This document shows, in pieces, positions 51,942 to 61,245 of a DNA stretch of 64,000 nt. The notes beneath the pieces are model-generated. The model worked only from the letters and a program-made list of their open reading frames with translations. It did no database searches and was not told the origin of the DNA. Every line of letters begins with the position of its first letter. The first letter of the stretch is position 1. The DNA is taken from contig CATOJY010000008.1 in the NCBI GenBank assembly GCA_951800685.1, positions 48,083 to 112,082 of the forward strand. Reading direction: 5' to 3'. The translations under genes were made by a program, and so were the position numbers. The DNA comes from an uncultured Lachnospiraceae bacterium. GTDB taxonomy: Bacteria > Bacillota > Clostridia > Lachnospirales > Lachnospiraceae.

Positions 51942-52913
51942 ATGAGGGAAGAACTGCTACATCACCTACGCCAAATTACTGCTGAGGAAAAAGTTCTTCT
52001 GCAAGGACATTCCAACATCCAAAAAGAAATCTACACTTCCGGCCAGGAATTCGTAGTGGACAATGCCAAACTTTTGGAGCGCGGCCATCTAATTGAGATC
52101 CGTCCACATACCCGCTTTGCGCATTTTCCCAGGCACCGCCATAATTACGCCGAGCTGGTCTATATGTGCTGCGGTTCCACTACGCATATCATAAACGACA
52201 CCGAAAAGATCCTTTTACAGGAAGGCGATCTGCTTTTTCTCAATCAGGCTGCCACCCATGAGATCCTACTCGCAGGCAAAGATGATATTGCCGTCAACTT
52301 TATCATTCTGCCGGAATTCTTTGACCGCACTTTGTCCATGATGGAGCAGGAAAATGTACTGCGTAGTTTTCTCATCTCTACTCTGACAGGTCGTGACTCG
52401 CAGATTACCTATCTTCACTTCCAATCGAACAAGATTCTGCCGATCCACAATCTCATTGAAAACATGGTCTGGAATCTAATCGGCAAAAAGCCTGGCATAA
52501 ACACCATCAACCAGATTACAATGGGACTTCTTTTCATGAACCTTTCTCTTTTCGCTGACTCAATGACAACAAATCAATCCGGAAACTATGAACAGGATCT
52601 AATTTTCCGGATTTTGAAATATATTGAAACACACTATAAAAACGGCACATTGACTGACATCTCTACCCAAATCAAACTACCCCCTTATTATGTCAGCCGC
52701 CTTTTGAAGAAGTACACCGGTCAGACCTTTACGGAACTTCTGCAACGGCAAAAACTCCAGCAGGCTGTCTACTTTTTATCACAGACAACTCTTCCGACCG
52801 ACGATATCATACAAGCCGTCGGGTATAATAATAGCAGCTTCTTTTATCGTATTTTTCGTGATAAGTATGGATGCTCCCCTAAAGAGTACAGGACGAGAGT
52901 GCAGAACATATAA
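51942..52913 (+). CDS. AraC-family regulator of rhamnose genes
   Basis: This regulator has about 323 residues, with the start at 51942 preferred (GGAGG five bases upstream). An N-terminal cupin-like sugar-sensing domain is visible (EIRPHTRFAHFPRHRHNYAE, then LLQEGDLLFLNQAATHEI). The C-terminal AraC domain has two helix-turn-helix units, the first with YYVSRLLKKYTGQTFTELL and the second with TDDIIQAVGYNNSSFFYRIF, ending FRDKYGCSPKEYR. It is divergent from rhaB, with a 10-bp inverted repeat between them. It probably activates rhaB-rhaA-rhaD-pfkB when rhamnose is present (inference from position). Confidence 0.93.
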   Translation: MREELLHHLRQITAEEKVLLQGHSNIQKEIYTSGQEFVVDNAKLLERGHLIEIRPHTRFAHFPRHRHNYAELVYMCCGSTTHIINDTEKILLQEGDLLFLNQAATHEILLAGKDDIAVNFIILPEFFDRTLSMMEQENVLRSFLISTLTGRDSQITYLHFQSNKILPIHNLIENMVWNLIGKKPGINTINQITMGLLFMNLSLFADSMTTNQSGNYEQDLIFRILKYIETHYKNGTLTDISTQIKLPPYYVSRLLKKYTGQTFTELLQRQKLQQAVYFLSQTTLPTDDIIQAVGYNNSSFFYRIFRDKYGCSPKEYRTRVQNI

Positions 52914-52919
52914 AATCTG

Positions 52920-54257
52920 TCAACTATTTCTCGGATTTCTGTCCTTCTTATACATAAATACGCAGATTATCATTAAAATGGCCTCCACAACAGGCTGCGC
53001 TGCAATTACACCATTTAGTTTCCAAAAGTAATTCAACAGGATTACTCCCGGAATAAACAAAATTGCATTTCGTAGAAGCGTAATCATTAGTGAATTTAAT
53101 GCTTTCCCCAATGCCTGAAAATAACTTGTCATCATATTGATCACGCCGAGCATCGGAGCCGACAAACAAAGGATTTTTAAAAAATATTCCGTTTGTTGGA
53201 TTAAAGCGTTATCTTGTAAGAATATAGACGCAAGAGACTTACCAAAAAGCACAAAAACAGTGGTAAACAGCGCACCCATGAGGATTCCATATATTATTGT
53301 ATACTTTACCAGATCAGACATACGCTTTTTCATATTTCCGCCATAGCAATAACCTACTAAAGGAGCAACGCCCTGTGCTAATCCTACGGACAATAAAATA
53401 GGAATCATATCAAGTTTATAGGCAATTCCATAAGACGCCACTGCATCTGACCCATAAATACTGATATAATTGTTGAGTACAATATTGGACACGCTCATAA
53501 GTACTGTAATAAGAGCACCTGGGATACCGATGCCTACAACATTGCGTATCATTGCAGCGTTGGGGGAAAAATGACTGGGCATCAACGGCACTAATTGATT
53601 GCCCTTGTGTTCTTCACGAATCATACAGACAATATAGTAGATTGTCGCACATATAAATCCCAGAGACGTTGCAAGTGCGGCGCCCGCTGTTTCCCATCCG
53701 AAGATAACTATGAAAACATAATCTAATACCATATTAATTACATTCCCAAGCATCAGTCCGATAGTTCCTTCTTTAATCAAACCCACTGAACGGAACAAAT
53801 GAACAAATCCATTTGCCAGCATAATAAAAGGGGAACCTATAAAAATCCATTTTAGATAATCACAGGTATAAGTAATATTGGTTTTGTCTGCGCCGGATAT
53901 TTTCGCCAATGGCTGTAAAAACACCAATCCCAAAACAAGCGTAATAATACCTGCAGCCGCCATCGCATACACACAAAAATTCATTGTCATGCCAGATTCC
54001 TTTTCTTTTTCCTCCCCCAATAGTCGGGCAATTACACTACTGCCGCCCATTCCAAAAATACTGGCAATCGACATAATAATAAGCAATATTGGTGCACATA
54101 ATGTTACCGCCGCAATTGTTGCCGGTTCTTTGGTCAATGAAACAAAAAATGTATCAGCAATATTATAAATCAATGTTGTAAGCTGGCCTAACATAGCAGG
54201 CAATCCAGCTCTCATAATTGCTTTGGAAATATTTTTTTCTTCATAAACTGATGTCAT
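52920..54257 (-). CDS. MATE-family efflux transporter (first)
   Basis: This 445-residue multidrug/Na+ or H+ antiporter of the MATE family has about 12 hydrophobic segments. It begins ISKAIMRAGLPAMLGQLTTL and has IADTFFVSLT and FGMGGSSVIARLLGEE, typical of the NorM/DinF-like group. A duplicated two-bundle layout is evident, the second half starting near IRNVVGIGIPGALITV. It exports cationic drugs or metabolites. GGAGG lies 10 bases upstream. It is divergent from a Crp-like regulator across an 87-bp region with a palindrome, so it is probably controlled by that protein. Its stop is 7 bases from the end of the AraC-family gene. Confidence 0.93.
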   Translation of the reverse strand: MTSVYEEKNISKAIMRAGLPAMLGQLTTLIYNIADTFFVSLTKEPATIAAVTLCAPILLIIMSIASIFGMGGSSVIARLLGEEKEKESGMTMNFCVYAMAAAGIITLVLGLVFLQPLAKISGADKTNITYTCDYLKWIFIGSPFIMLANGFVHLFRSVGLIKEGTIGLMLGNVINMVLDYVFIVIFGWETAGAALATSLGFICATIYYIVCMIREEHKGNQLVPLMPSHFSPNAAMIRNVVGIGIPGALITVLMSVSNIVLNNYISIYGSDAVASYGIAYKLDMIPILLSVGLAQGVAPLVGYCYGGNMKKRMSDLVKYTIIYGILMGALFTTVFVLFGKSLASIFLQDNALIQQTEYFLKILCLSAPMLGVINMMTSYFQALGKALNSLMITLLRNAILFIPGVILLNYFWKLNGVIAAQPVVEAILMIICVFMYKKDRNPRNS

Positions 54258-54273
54258 ACTTTCTACTCCTCCC

Positions 54274-54301
54274 TTGTGTTTTTTTCATTATAATGTATAA
54301 T
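54274..54301 (+). promoter_or_regulatory. Promoter of the Crp-like regulator gene
   Basis: TTGTGT (54274-54279), a 16-base spacer and TATAAT (54296-54301) precede the gene by about 45 bases. A 16-bp palindrome follows immediately downstream. Confidence 0.65.
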
Positions 54302-54314
54302 AAACGCAAGAAAA

Positions 54315-54330
54315 CAAGACATATGTCCTG
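54315..54330. promoter_or_regulatory. Operator-like palindrome between MATE and regulator genes
   Basis: CAAGACATATGTCCTG is a near-perfect 16-bp palindrome, with GACATATGTC (54318-54327) perfect. It sits just after the TATAAT box and before the ribosome site of the regulator, where a bound protein would block transcription. Confidence 0.65.
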
Positions 54331-54344
54331 TTAGGAGGGGTTTT

Positions 54345-54971
54345 GTGGAAAGAATCTTTGATCAAAGAAAAATTATGGACTGCATTGCTAAAAGCAAATA
54401 TCATGCTGTACTTGATTCGCTGGCTATAGATTTTTATCTGATAAGATATGAAAAAGGTGAACTAGTAAGTTCACCTTTTCAAAACGAACTTTTATTCCAG
54501 ATTGTAGAACACGGTACCGTAAATATCTATTTTATTCGTGACGACGGCACGCGCTATTCTCTGTCAAATGGAACTACTGACTATTTTCTCGGAGATATGG
54601 ATATCTTTTATCCTAAAAACAATAGTATTTATGCAGAGGCCGCTGAAAATCTGACCTGCATTTCATTTTCTATTGAAAAGCATAGGGAAAAGCTGTTCTC
54701 CAATAATAGCTTTCTGGTACTGATCTGTAACAGTCTTGCCGCCAAAATTGGAGCAATGACTATCATTGATGCTGCCCCTGCTTCTCTTACAGAACGGGTT
54801 ATCTCCTATATGAAGTACAAATGCCCTGATGAAACCTTAACAGGAATAGAGCAAACTGCTTTTCATCTCCATTGCAGCGCAAGACACCTGCAAAGAATTT
54901 TGAATCAAAGTGAAACCTCTGGATTAGTCAAAAAGCTGGGAAAGGGAACCTACAAACTCATTCTGCGATAA
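54345..54971 (+). CDS. Crp/Fnr-family-like transcriptional regulator
   Basis: This 208-residue regulator starts at GTG with AGGAGG six bases upstream. The N-terminal part has the cyclic-nucleotide-binding-like beta-roll (YEKGELVSSPFQNELLFQIV, then GTVNIYFIRDDGTRYSL and YFLGDMDIF). The C-terminal winged helix is QTAFHLHCSARHLQRILNQS, with NKLGKGTYKL-like ending KKLGKGTYKLIL. The residues that bind cAMP in Crp are not evident, so the ligand is unknown. It is divergent from the MATE pump and overlaps the DUF3737 gene end by 14 bases. Confidence 0.87.
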   Translation: MERIFDQRKIMDCIAKSKYHAVLDSLAIDFYLIRYEKGELVSSPFQNELLFQIVEHGTVNIYFIRDDGTRYSLSNGTTDYFLGDMDIFYPKNNSIYAEAAENLTCISFSIEKHREKLFSNNSFLVLICNSLAAKIGAMTIIDAAPASLTERVISYMKYKCPDETLTGIEQTAFHLHCSARHLQRILNQSETSGLVKKLGKGTYKLILR

Positions 54972-55794
54972 CAATCTCCCCACACGACTCTTTATCATCC
55001 CGGATGATCTCGCCTACCGCAGGCGCAACAATCCGACCAGACAAGGGATTCTTGATACTAAGAACCGGTGTCGTAATTGTCGCCTCCACCCCGGATTTCT
55101 CAAAAGATAAATCCGTGTCGATCATTTCACAGTCGATCAGCTTCAGATTCTTACAATAGCAAAGCGGCTGTGTGCCGATGATCTTACAATGATCAAACGT
55201 CACATTTTCGCAGTACCAGGCAAGATATTCTCCCTTTACGACGCTGTTGCGGATCGTCACATTTTTTGCATGCCAGAAAGCGTCCTTCGTGTCAAAATCA
55301 CAGTTCTCGAACACCGAATTCTCTATGTACTGGAAGGAATACTTACCTTTCAATCGTACCTTTTCAAAATGCAGTCCGTCAGAGCGCATCATAAAATATT
55401 CCCCCTGCACACTGCAATCCTTCATCGCCATCTCCTGCACAGACCAGCCAAACTCCGGTGAGATCACATCGCAGTTCTGCATTTTCACTCTGCTGCATTC
55501 CCGCAGTGCCTTGACCCCGTGCAGTTTAGTATCCGTAATCTCGATGCCATGCGAATACCACAGCGCTGCCCGGCAGAGTTCTGTCATCTCCGAACCCGTA
55601 ATTTTTAACCCTTCATCATGCCAGAAGGGATAGCGGAGATTAAAGAAACATCTCTCCACGCTGATCTCTCTACCTTCCTTAAATGCGCTTTCACCGTCTG
55701 CCGGGCCATCAAAAACACAGTCAATCACTTCAATTCCATTGCTGCCGTATAAAGCGCGTTCCCTATCAAAACTCTGATTTTTTATTGTCTCCAT
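54958..55794 (-). CDS. DUF3737 family protein, right-handed beta-helix
   Basis: This 278-residue protein has short repeating strands of the pattern VxxxNCxF or IxxxxCxI: VIDCVFDGPADGE, VERCFFNLRYPFWHDE, MQNCDVISPEFGW, MKDCSVQGEYFM, FENCDFDTKDAFWHAKN, FDHCKIIGTQPL and LIDCEMIDTDL. This cysteine-stacked ladder is typical of DUF3737 pectate-lyase-like helices. Aromatic residues (Trp, Phe, Tyr) recur at the same ladder position and may bind carbohydrate. No signal peptide is seen. The function is unknown. Its stop overlaps the Crp-like gene tail on the other strand. Confidence 0.9.
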   Translation of the reverse strand: METIKNQSFDRERALYGSNGIEVIDCVFDGPADGESAFKEGREISVERCFFNLRYPFWHDEGLKITGSEMTELCRAALWYSHGIEITDTKLHGVKALRECSRVKMQNCDVISPEFGWSVQEMAMKDCSVQGEYFMMRSDGLHFEKVRLKGKYSFQYIENSVFENCDFDTKDAFWHAKNVTIRNSVVKGEYLAWYCENVTFDHCKIIGTQPLCYCKNLKLIDCEMIDTDLSFEKSGVEATITTPVLSIKNPLSGRIVAPAVGEIIRDDKESCGEIVIAE

Positions 55795-55986
55795 ATTGCA
55801 AACTCCTTCCTGCGGGCTGTACTCTCTTCACCCGTCCCGTTAAGCAGTATCCTGAACTGTTACACGGCTTTGTGAAGCCTATCTATGTAAGATCTTTGCC
55901 GCCATATGCTGTGGATTATTATATTGCTTTTCTATCTACAAGGCAAATACTTATAGTGAATAGTCTTTCATAGTTTTTACATATAA

Positions 55987-57414
55987 TCACGCAATCTTTT
56001 TCTCCAGCCATTTCCCCCGCAGAAGCCGTACAAGAAACAGTAGCCCGCGCACACACAGTTCTCCGCACATAGCGATCCACACACCGATCAGACCCAGGCG
56101 CGGCGCCAGGAAAGAAGCAGCCGTAATACGGACGCCCCACATACTGGCCAGATTGATCATACTGGGAATCAGCGTATCTCCCGCACCCCGAAGTGCCCCG
56201 GTCGTCACGATAGAGACCGCAAACAAAGGTTCCGCGAAGGCTTCGATCCGCAGCACTCTCACACCAAGCTCACGGATCGCCGCATCCGGCGTCAACATCG
56301 AGAACATAAGCGGTGCGCAGAGAAACATCAAGCCGCCTGTACAAGTCATCACCACCGCACCAAGAATCACCGCAAGATTGGCATACCGCTTCGCCTTATC
56401 CGGTTTCCCAGCGCCAATGCTCTGTCCTACCAGCGTTGTCGCCGCTGTCCCAATGCCACTACCCGGCATATAGCATAGGCTTTCCGCCGTCACCGCCAGG
56501 GAATTTGCCGCCACCGACACTGTCCCCAGAGGTGCTACGATACGTGTCTCCGCAATATGTGCCCCACACATTACCGTATGCTCAAAAGCCATCGGCAGTG
56601 CAAGGCACAGTGCTGTACGCAGGCATTTGGGCTGGAACTGGAACTTCTCTCCCGGCGTAGCGCCGCAAACTGCATCCGCCCCGGCGGCACATACCTGTGA
56701 TCTTCCCGCCAGTCTCAGCTGTTTCGACCGGAAGCAGACCGCATATAACATCAAGACCGCCGTGACAGCTTCCGCTAATGCCGTTCCCAACGCTGCCCCT
56801 GTGACCCCCAATCCCGCCCCCGCTACCGTGACATAGATGCCGAACAAGGACACCTGTCTTGTCGGAAAGATCAGTAAGCTGTTAAAGATCACATCCAGTC
56901 CGCACATCATAATGTTTAATCTACTTGGAACCTTCATATCACCACTGCACTGCAGTGCACTTCCAGCCGTATGACGCATCTGTGCAAACGGAATTGCACA
57001 GGCATAGATCAGGAAATACCGGGAAGCATCCTGACAGATCTCCTCGGCCCCGCCCAGCCAGACAGGAAGCCGCAGACTGATACCAATTCCCACTGCAGAA
57101 GCGATCAGCCCGAACAACAAGGTACACAGAATAGCCTGCCGCAAAACCCCTCTTGCTTCCTTCTCCTGTTCCGCTCCGATCAACTGTGCCACCTGCACTG
57201 AAAATCCGGTGGCTGCAGAGACACATAGCCCTCCGAACAACCAGGTGGTGCTGGACACCAAACCGATCGCCGCGGTAGCTGTTGCACCCAGACTGCCCAC
57301 CATTGCCGCATCAATATACTGCATGATGATTGAACTGATCTGGGCAAGCACCGCCGGAATACTCAACTGTATTACCTTCCTTAGATATTCCTTATTCTGT
57401 TCCCTATAAGACAT
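55987..57414 (-). CDS. MATE-family efflux transporter (second)
   Basis: This 475-residue MATE pump has about 12 hydrophobic segments and the start YLRKVIQLSIPAVLAQISSI. IMQYIDAAMVGSLGATATAA is the typical first-bundle motif. A longer central loop with CGATPGEKF separates the two halves; the second half starts LRTALCLALPMAFEHTVM. It differs clearly from the pump at 52920, so the two are not a recent duplication. It is a drug or metabolite:cation antiporter. GGAGGAAGG precedes the ATG. It stands alone on the minus strand, about 117 bases from yaaA. Confidence 0.93.
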   Translation of the reverse strand: MSYREQNKEYLRKVIQLSIPAVLAQISSIIMQYIDAAMVGSLGATATAAIGLVSSTTWLFGGLCVSAATGFSVQVAQLIGAEQEKEARGVLRQAILCTLLFGLIASAVGIGISLRLPVWLGGAEEICQDASRYFLIYACAIPFAQMRHTAGSALQCSGDMKVPSRLNIMMCGLDVIFNSLLIFPTRQVSLFGIYVTVAGAGLGVTGAALGTALAEAVTAVLMLYAVCFRSKQLRLAGRSQVCAAGADAVCGATPGEKFQFQPKCLRTALCLALPMAFEHTVMCGAHIAETRIVAPLGTVSVAANSLAVTAESLCYMPGSGIGTAATTLVGQSIGAGKPDKAKRYANLAVILGAVVMTCTGGLMFLCAPLMFSMLTPDAAIRELGVRVLRIEAFAEPLFAVSIVTTGALRGAGDTLIPSMINLASMWGVRITAASFLAPRLGLIGVWIAMCGELCVRGLLFLVRLLRGKWLEKKIA

Positions 57415-57531
57415 CCTTCCTCCATCTCATATCCCCATAGATACTCGGTCAGATCCATGCGGGAAATAGATTCCTCCTGGTAGATTGCTGTTAAGCAGAA
57501 TCAGAGCCGGCGAAGACTTCCTCTTCTATGA

Positions 57532-58311
57532 TTAAAAGCTTTGCTGCCATGATGTTTCCCCTGAATCCTTCTGTTTTAGAAACACATATTTTCCTGCATC
57601 GGATAGATCGCTGCAATAGGAAAATCCTGCTGCCCGAAATTCCTTCATGCCTTCCGGTTCACAGACATTGTTCTCTGCCAGAAAACGCACCATCTCACCC
57701 CGCGCCATCTTAGCCAATGTTCCTTTCTGCTTTACCTTTCCATCTGTCAATTCCCCAAATACTACGCTGACAAACCGGTCTTCTGTTGTTATGTATTTTT
57801 CGATACACTGGGAATATTCCCGTGAAGCCAGATTAATAATCACCCGGTCTTCCCTCGTCAGACTCTGATAAAGGCGCCTGCCCCAAAACGCATACAAGTC
57901 CTGATGTTCTCCCACAGTCAACGGTGCCTGCATCTCCAGCCGGTAAGGCACGACTCCGTCAAAAGGCTTCAACAGACCATAGAAACCCGAAAGAATACGG
58001 AGGTGCCTTGCAAGATAGGAAAGCGCCTCCGCTGTAAACACTCCAGGCGCCATATGTTGATACTGCAGACCCTCGTAAGACGTCACTGCCGGTGTCAATC
58101 CCCGTTCCAGATCCATCTCCCGGAAACGCTGATAATTTAACTCCGCCAGTTTATCATTACATTTCCACAGTGCCTTAACTTCCGAGAAGGACAATGCCTG
58201 AATCGCCTTCATGAGTGTTTTCGTGTCTTCAAAAAACTCTGGAAGACCTTCCGGGGCAAAAGAATCTCTGTCTACGTTCATTTTCTTCGCCGGTGAAATA
58301 ATAATCTTCAT
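57532..58311 (-). CDS. yaaA: YaaA-family peroxide stress protein
   Basis: This 259-residue protein of the YaaA/DUF328 family starts MKIIISPAKKMNVD, the family hallmark. Other conserved blocks are KALWKCNDKLAELN, TPAVTSYEGLQYQHM, LRILSGFYGLLKPFDGVVPY, INLASREYSQCI and RGEMVRFLAENN. In E. coli YaaA lowers free iron under hydrogen peroxide stress. The gene lies about 105 bases downstream of the peroxiredoxin gene on the same strand, which supports a shared peroxide role. Confidence 0.93.
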   Translation of the reverse strand: MKIIISPAKKMNVDRDSFAPEGLPEFFEDTKTLMKAIQALSFSEVKALWKCNDKLAELNYQRFREMDLERGLTPAVTSYEGLQYQHMAPGVFTAEALSYLARHLRILSGFYGLLKPFDGVVPYRLEMQAPLTVGEHQDLYAFWGRRLYQSLTREDRVIINLASREYSQCIEKYITTEDRFVSVVFGELTDGKVKQKGTLAKMARGEMVRFLAENNVCEPEGMKEFRAAGFSYCSDLSDAGKYVFLKQKDSGETSWQQSF

Positions 58312-58416
58312 TTTTTCTCATTTCTACGCTGCTTTCTGTATATGACAGGTTTGTGACAAGCAGTGCGCAGACACAAATCCCGCGATTGATAATTTTAATT
58401 TTCGATCTTATTTCTC

Positions 58417-58869
58417 TTACAGCTCGCCCAGCATCTGCGCCGGATTCTGTTCTGCCTTTACATTTCCGAAAGCCTTTACAATCAGGCCTTTCTCATCGAT
58501 CAGATAGGTCGTCCGCACAACCCCCATACTGACTTTCCCATAATTCTTCTTCTCCTGCCATACATCATATGCCTGAATGCAGGAAAGCTCCGGATCCGAA
58601 AGAAGAGGGAACGGGAGTCCGTATTTCTCCTCAAACTTCTTATGGGATGCCACGCTGTCCTTGCTCACACCCAGTACAACGGCTCCTTTTTCCTGGAACT
58701 GCGGATACAGCTGCCCAAAATTACATGCCTGTTTCGTACAACCCGGCGTATTATCTTTCGGGTAAAAATAGAGAATGACCTTTTTACCCGTATATTCCTC
58801 CAATGTGTGTATCTGTCCATTCTGATCCGGCAGCGAAAATGCCGGTGCCTTTATGCCTGTCTCTAACAT
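58417..58869 (-). CDS. bcp: Bcp-type thiol peroxiredoxin
   Basis: This 150-residue atypical 2-Cys peroxiredoxin has the peroxidatic Cys in KDNTPGCTKQACNFG (about 46, with a second Cys five residues on). It begins GIKAPAFSLPDQNGQIHTLE, and has KVILYFYPKDN and VLGVSKDSVASHKKF. It reduces hydrogen and organic peroxides with thioredoxin. Upstream are a TTGACA box and a PerR-like sequence. It precedes yaaA on the same strand. Confidence 0.96.
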   Translation of the reverse strand: MLETGIKAPAFSLPDQNGQIHTLEEYTGKKVILYFYPKDNTPGCTKQACNFGQLYPQFQEKGAVVLGVSKDSVASHKKFEEKYGLPFPLLSDPELSCIQAYDVWQEKKNYGKVSMGVVRTTYLIDEKGLIVKAFGNVKAEQNPAQMLGEL

Positions 58870-58927
58870 GACTTTTCCTCCTGTTTTCTGCTATGCTTCC
58901 TTTCCCACGAAAGCCATCTGCCATTTC

Positions 58928-58942
58928 CTATAATATTAATAT
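58928..58942. promoter_or_regulatory. PerR-box-like sequence upstream of bcp
   Basis: CTATAATATTAATAT matches 10 of 14 defined positions of the PerR consensus TTATAATNATTATAA. It lies between the bcp promoter and start, where a repressor could act. An AT-rich intergenic region gives such matches by chance, so confidence is low. Confidence 0.35.
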
Positions 58943-58961
58943 GCGAAATTTCCCTGCATCC

Positions 58962-58990
58962 TATACAATGAAAGTCTATATACCTGTCAA
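58962..58990 (-). promoter_or_regulatory. Promoter of bcp
   Basis: On the minus strand a perfect TTGACA (58985-58990) is followed after 17 bases by TGTATA (58962-58967), or after 19 by TATAGG. The leader would be about 90 bases. Confidence 0.6.
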
Positions 58991-59128
58991 GAAGCAGTCC
59001 TGCCTTTGCCAGATGCAAAGAACAAAACCGCCATTCTCACCACTTTCTTCGAAATTCGCTCTTGTATAGGCCACACCTCTCCAAACAGAATGACCGCTGT
59101 TCACAAAGTATTTTTCAAAAAGCAATCA

Positions 59129-60502
59129 CTATACTTCCACCTTTGGCAGCCGTGCAGTCGCTTTCGCCAGATCCTCATCGGAAGGAATGTAATCTACCAT
59201 TTCACCATCATTATATCTCTGATAGGCTACCATATCAAAATAGCCCGTACCAGTCAGTCCGAATACAATATTCTTCGCCTCACCAGTCTCCTTACACTTC
59301 ATCGCCTCATCGATCGCAACCTTGATCGCATGACTGCTCTCTGGCGCCGGCAGAATGCCTTCTACCCTCGCAAATGCCTCTGCCGCTTTAAACACGCCTG
59401 TCTGCTCCACATTTCTCGCTTCCAGGATGCCCTGATCATACAGCTCCGAAACAACAGAGCTCATGCCATGATAGCGGAGCCCGCCTGCATGGTTAGCAGA
59501 AGGAATGAACCCGCTTCCCAATGTATACATCTTCGCCAGCGGACAGACTTTGCCGGTGTCACAGAAATCATATGCGTAAACACCTCTTGTCAGACTCGGA
59601 CAGGATGCCGGTTCTACGGCAATGATTTTATAATCCGCCTCTCCTCTTAAGATTTCTCCTGCAAAAGGAGAAATCAAGCCTCCCAAATTCGATCCGCCGC
59701 CCGCACAGCCAATGATCGTGTCCGCTTTGATACCGTATTTATCGAGCGCCGACTTCGTCTCTAACCCGATGATCGACTGATGCAGCAGCACCTGCGAAAG
59801 CACCGAACCCAGCACATAGCGATAACCTTCCTGACTGGTCGCCGCTTCCACTGCTTCGGAAATCGCACATCCCAGGCTTCCAGTCGTCCCAGGAAATTCC
59901 TCATTAATCTTACGCCCGATGTTCGTCTCCATCGAAGGAGATGGGGTTACTTTTGCTCCATAAGTACGCATTACTTCCCGACGGAAAGGCTTCTGCTCAT
60001 AAGAACATTTCACCATATAGACCTGACAATCTAATCCAAAATAGGAGCATGCCATAGAGAGCGCCGTTCCCCACTGCCCGGCTCCCGTCTCTGTTGTGAC
60101 GCCCTTAAGTCCCTGCTGTTTTGCATAATACGCCTGCGCAATGGCGGAATTCAGCTTATGGCTTCCCGATGTATTGTTCCCCTCAAACTTATAATAAATG
60201 TGGGCCGGCGTACCCAGCTTTTCTTCCAGACAGTATGCCCTTACAAGCGGAGATGGACGGTACATTCTGTAGAAATCCCGTATTTCCTCTGGAATATCGA
60301 AATACGCTGTCTGATCATCCAGCTCCTGCCTCGCCAACTCCTGGCAGAAGATTCCCGAAAGTTCCTCTTCTGTCACCGGCTGCAATGTACCCGGATTCAA
60401 AATCGGCGCTGGCTTTTTCTTCATATCTGCACGGACATTATACCACTGTTTAGGCATCTCCTGCTCTTCTAGATAAATTTTATAAGGAATTTTCTGTTCC
60501 AT
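59129..60502 (-). CDS. TrpB2-type tryptophan synthase beta subunit
   Basis: This 457-residue PLP enzyme of the TrpB2 branch is about 60 residues longer than canonical TrpB because of N-terminal extension and insertions. The cofactor lysine is in EGNNTSGSHKLNSAIAQAYY, followed by ETGAGQWGTALSM, and the phosphate loop is IIGCAGGGSNLGGL. TrpB2 makes tryptophan from indole or serine, often without a TrpA partner. No other trp gene is nearby. It has its own promoter and stands alone on the minus strand. Confidence 0.93.
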   Translation of the reverse strand: MEQKIPYKIYLEEQEMPKQWYNVRADMKKKPAPILNPGTLQPVTEEELSGIFCQELARQELDDQTAYFDIPEEIRDFYRMYRPSPLVRAYCLEEKLGTPAHIYYKFEGNNTSGSHKLNSAIAQAYYAKQQGLKGVTTETGAGQWGTALSMACSYFGLDCQVYMVKCSYEQKPFRREVMRTYGAKVTPSPSMETNIGRKINEEFPGTTGSLGCAISEAVEAATSQEGYRYVLGSVLSQVLLHQSIIGLETKSALDKYGIKADTIIGCAGGGSNLGGLISPFAGEILRGEADYKIIAVEPASCPSLTRGVYAYDFCDTGKVCPLAKMYTLGSGFIPSANHAGGLRYHGMSSVVSELYDQGILEARNVEQTGVFKAAEAFARVEGILPAPESSHAIKVAIDEAMKCKETGEAKNIVFGLTGTGYFDMVAYQRYNDGEMVDYIPSDEDLAKATARLPKVEV

Positions 60503-60565
60503 TTCTATTTCCTCTCTTTCCTGTTGCGATATCTTCTTTCATTGGAGAAAATTTCGCTCTCTTGT

Positions 60566-60594
60566 ACTTTAACACATTATTGTGAGAATGTCAT
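60566..60594 (-). promoter_or_regulatory. Promoter of the trpB2 gene
   Basis: On the minus strand ATGACA (60589-60594), a 17-base spacer and TAAAGT (60566-60571) lie about 60 bases before the start. No T-box or trp leader is apparent in that short leader. Confidence 0.6.
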
Positions 60595-60635
60595 CCCTGC
60601 ATTATGGCGCAGAAAAGCTTTTCAAACCAGGAAAT

Positions 60636-61241
60636 CTATGATTCCTTGTAAACCGCATGGTATGCTGCAAGCTCCTGCTCCCTGAAACAGCAAAAATAAA
60701 TAGTCATTTCTGCATCGGCATGTTCCTCCAGCCATTCTACCACCGCCGACAATGACACGCCTGCAGCCTCTTTTAAAGGATAGCCATATACCCCTGTTGA
60801 AATGCCTGGAAACGCTATGCTGTTGCAGCCATTGTCCAATGCCAGATCAAGCGCATTCCGATAGCATGCCGCCAGAAGTTCTGCATCCGCCGCCCTGTTA
60901 CGGTAGACAGGTCCAACTGTGTGGATAATATGTTTGGTATGCTCTATACCGTAGCTCCCTGTTATCTTAGCCTCACCAGTCCGGCAGCCGTGCAACGCTC
61001 TGCATTCCTGAAGCAGTTCTGGTCCGGCTGCTTTGTGAATGGCACCGTCTACACCACCTCCACCCAGCAGACTGTTATTGGCAGCATTTACGATCGCATC
61101 GACATGCATGGCGACAACACTGCCTTCAATAAAGGAAAGGCGGTTTTCTGCAATGTAATGTTGAATCTTTTGTTTTGTTTCTTGCCCTAAGCCTATAATC
61201 ATATTCCTCACCAACTGGCACTCTTTTTCCCCATGCCACAT
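60636..61241 (-). CDS. Macrodomain protein (O-acetyl-ADP-ribose deacetylase-like)
   Basis: This protein of about 201 residues has the macrodomain blocks VDAIVNAANNSLLGGGGVDGAIH (read as two parts: the Asn-rich substrate loop and the glycine loop) and SIAFPGISTGVYGYP. It should bind ADP-ribose derivatives and remove O-acetyl or protein-linked ADP-ribose. It follows the LysM lipoprotein gene with 4 bases between stop and ATG. No good ribosome site precedes the ATG at 61241, so translation may depend on coupling; ATG 61202 is an alternative start. Confidence 0.93.
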   Translation of the reverse strand: MWHGEKECQLVRNMIIGLGQETKQKIQHYIAENRLSFIEGSVVAMHVDAIVNAANNSLLGGGGVDGAIHKAAGPELLQECRALHGCRTGEAKITGSYGIEHTKHIIHTVGPVYRNRAADAELLAACYRNALDLALDNGCNSIAFPGISTGVYGYPLKEAAGVSLSAVVEWLEEHADAEMTIYFCCFREQELAAYHAVYKES

Positions 61242-61245
61242 TTAT

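Noticed and set aside
55683..55973. 96-codon plus-strand frame ending in protein-like sequence between DUF3737 and MATE genes
   Set aside because: Its first third is antisense to the DUF3737 gene, and the rest has no ribosome site or recognised domain.
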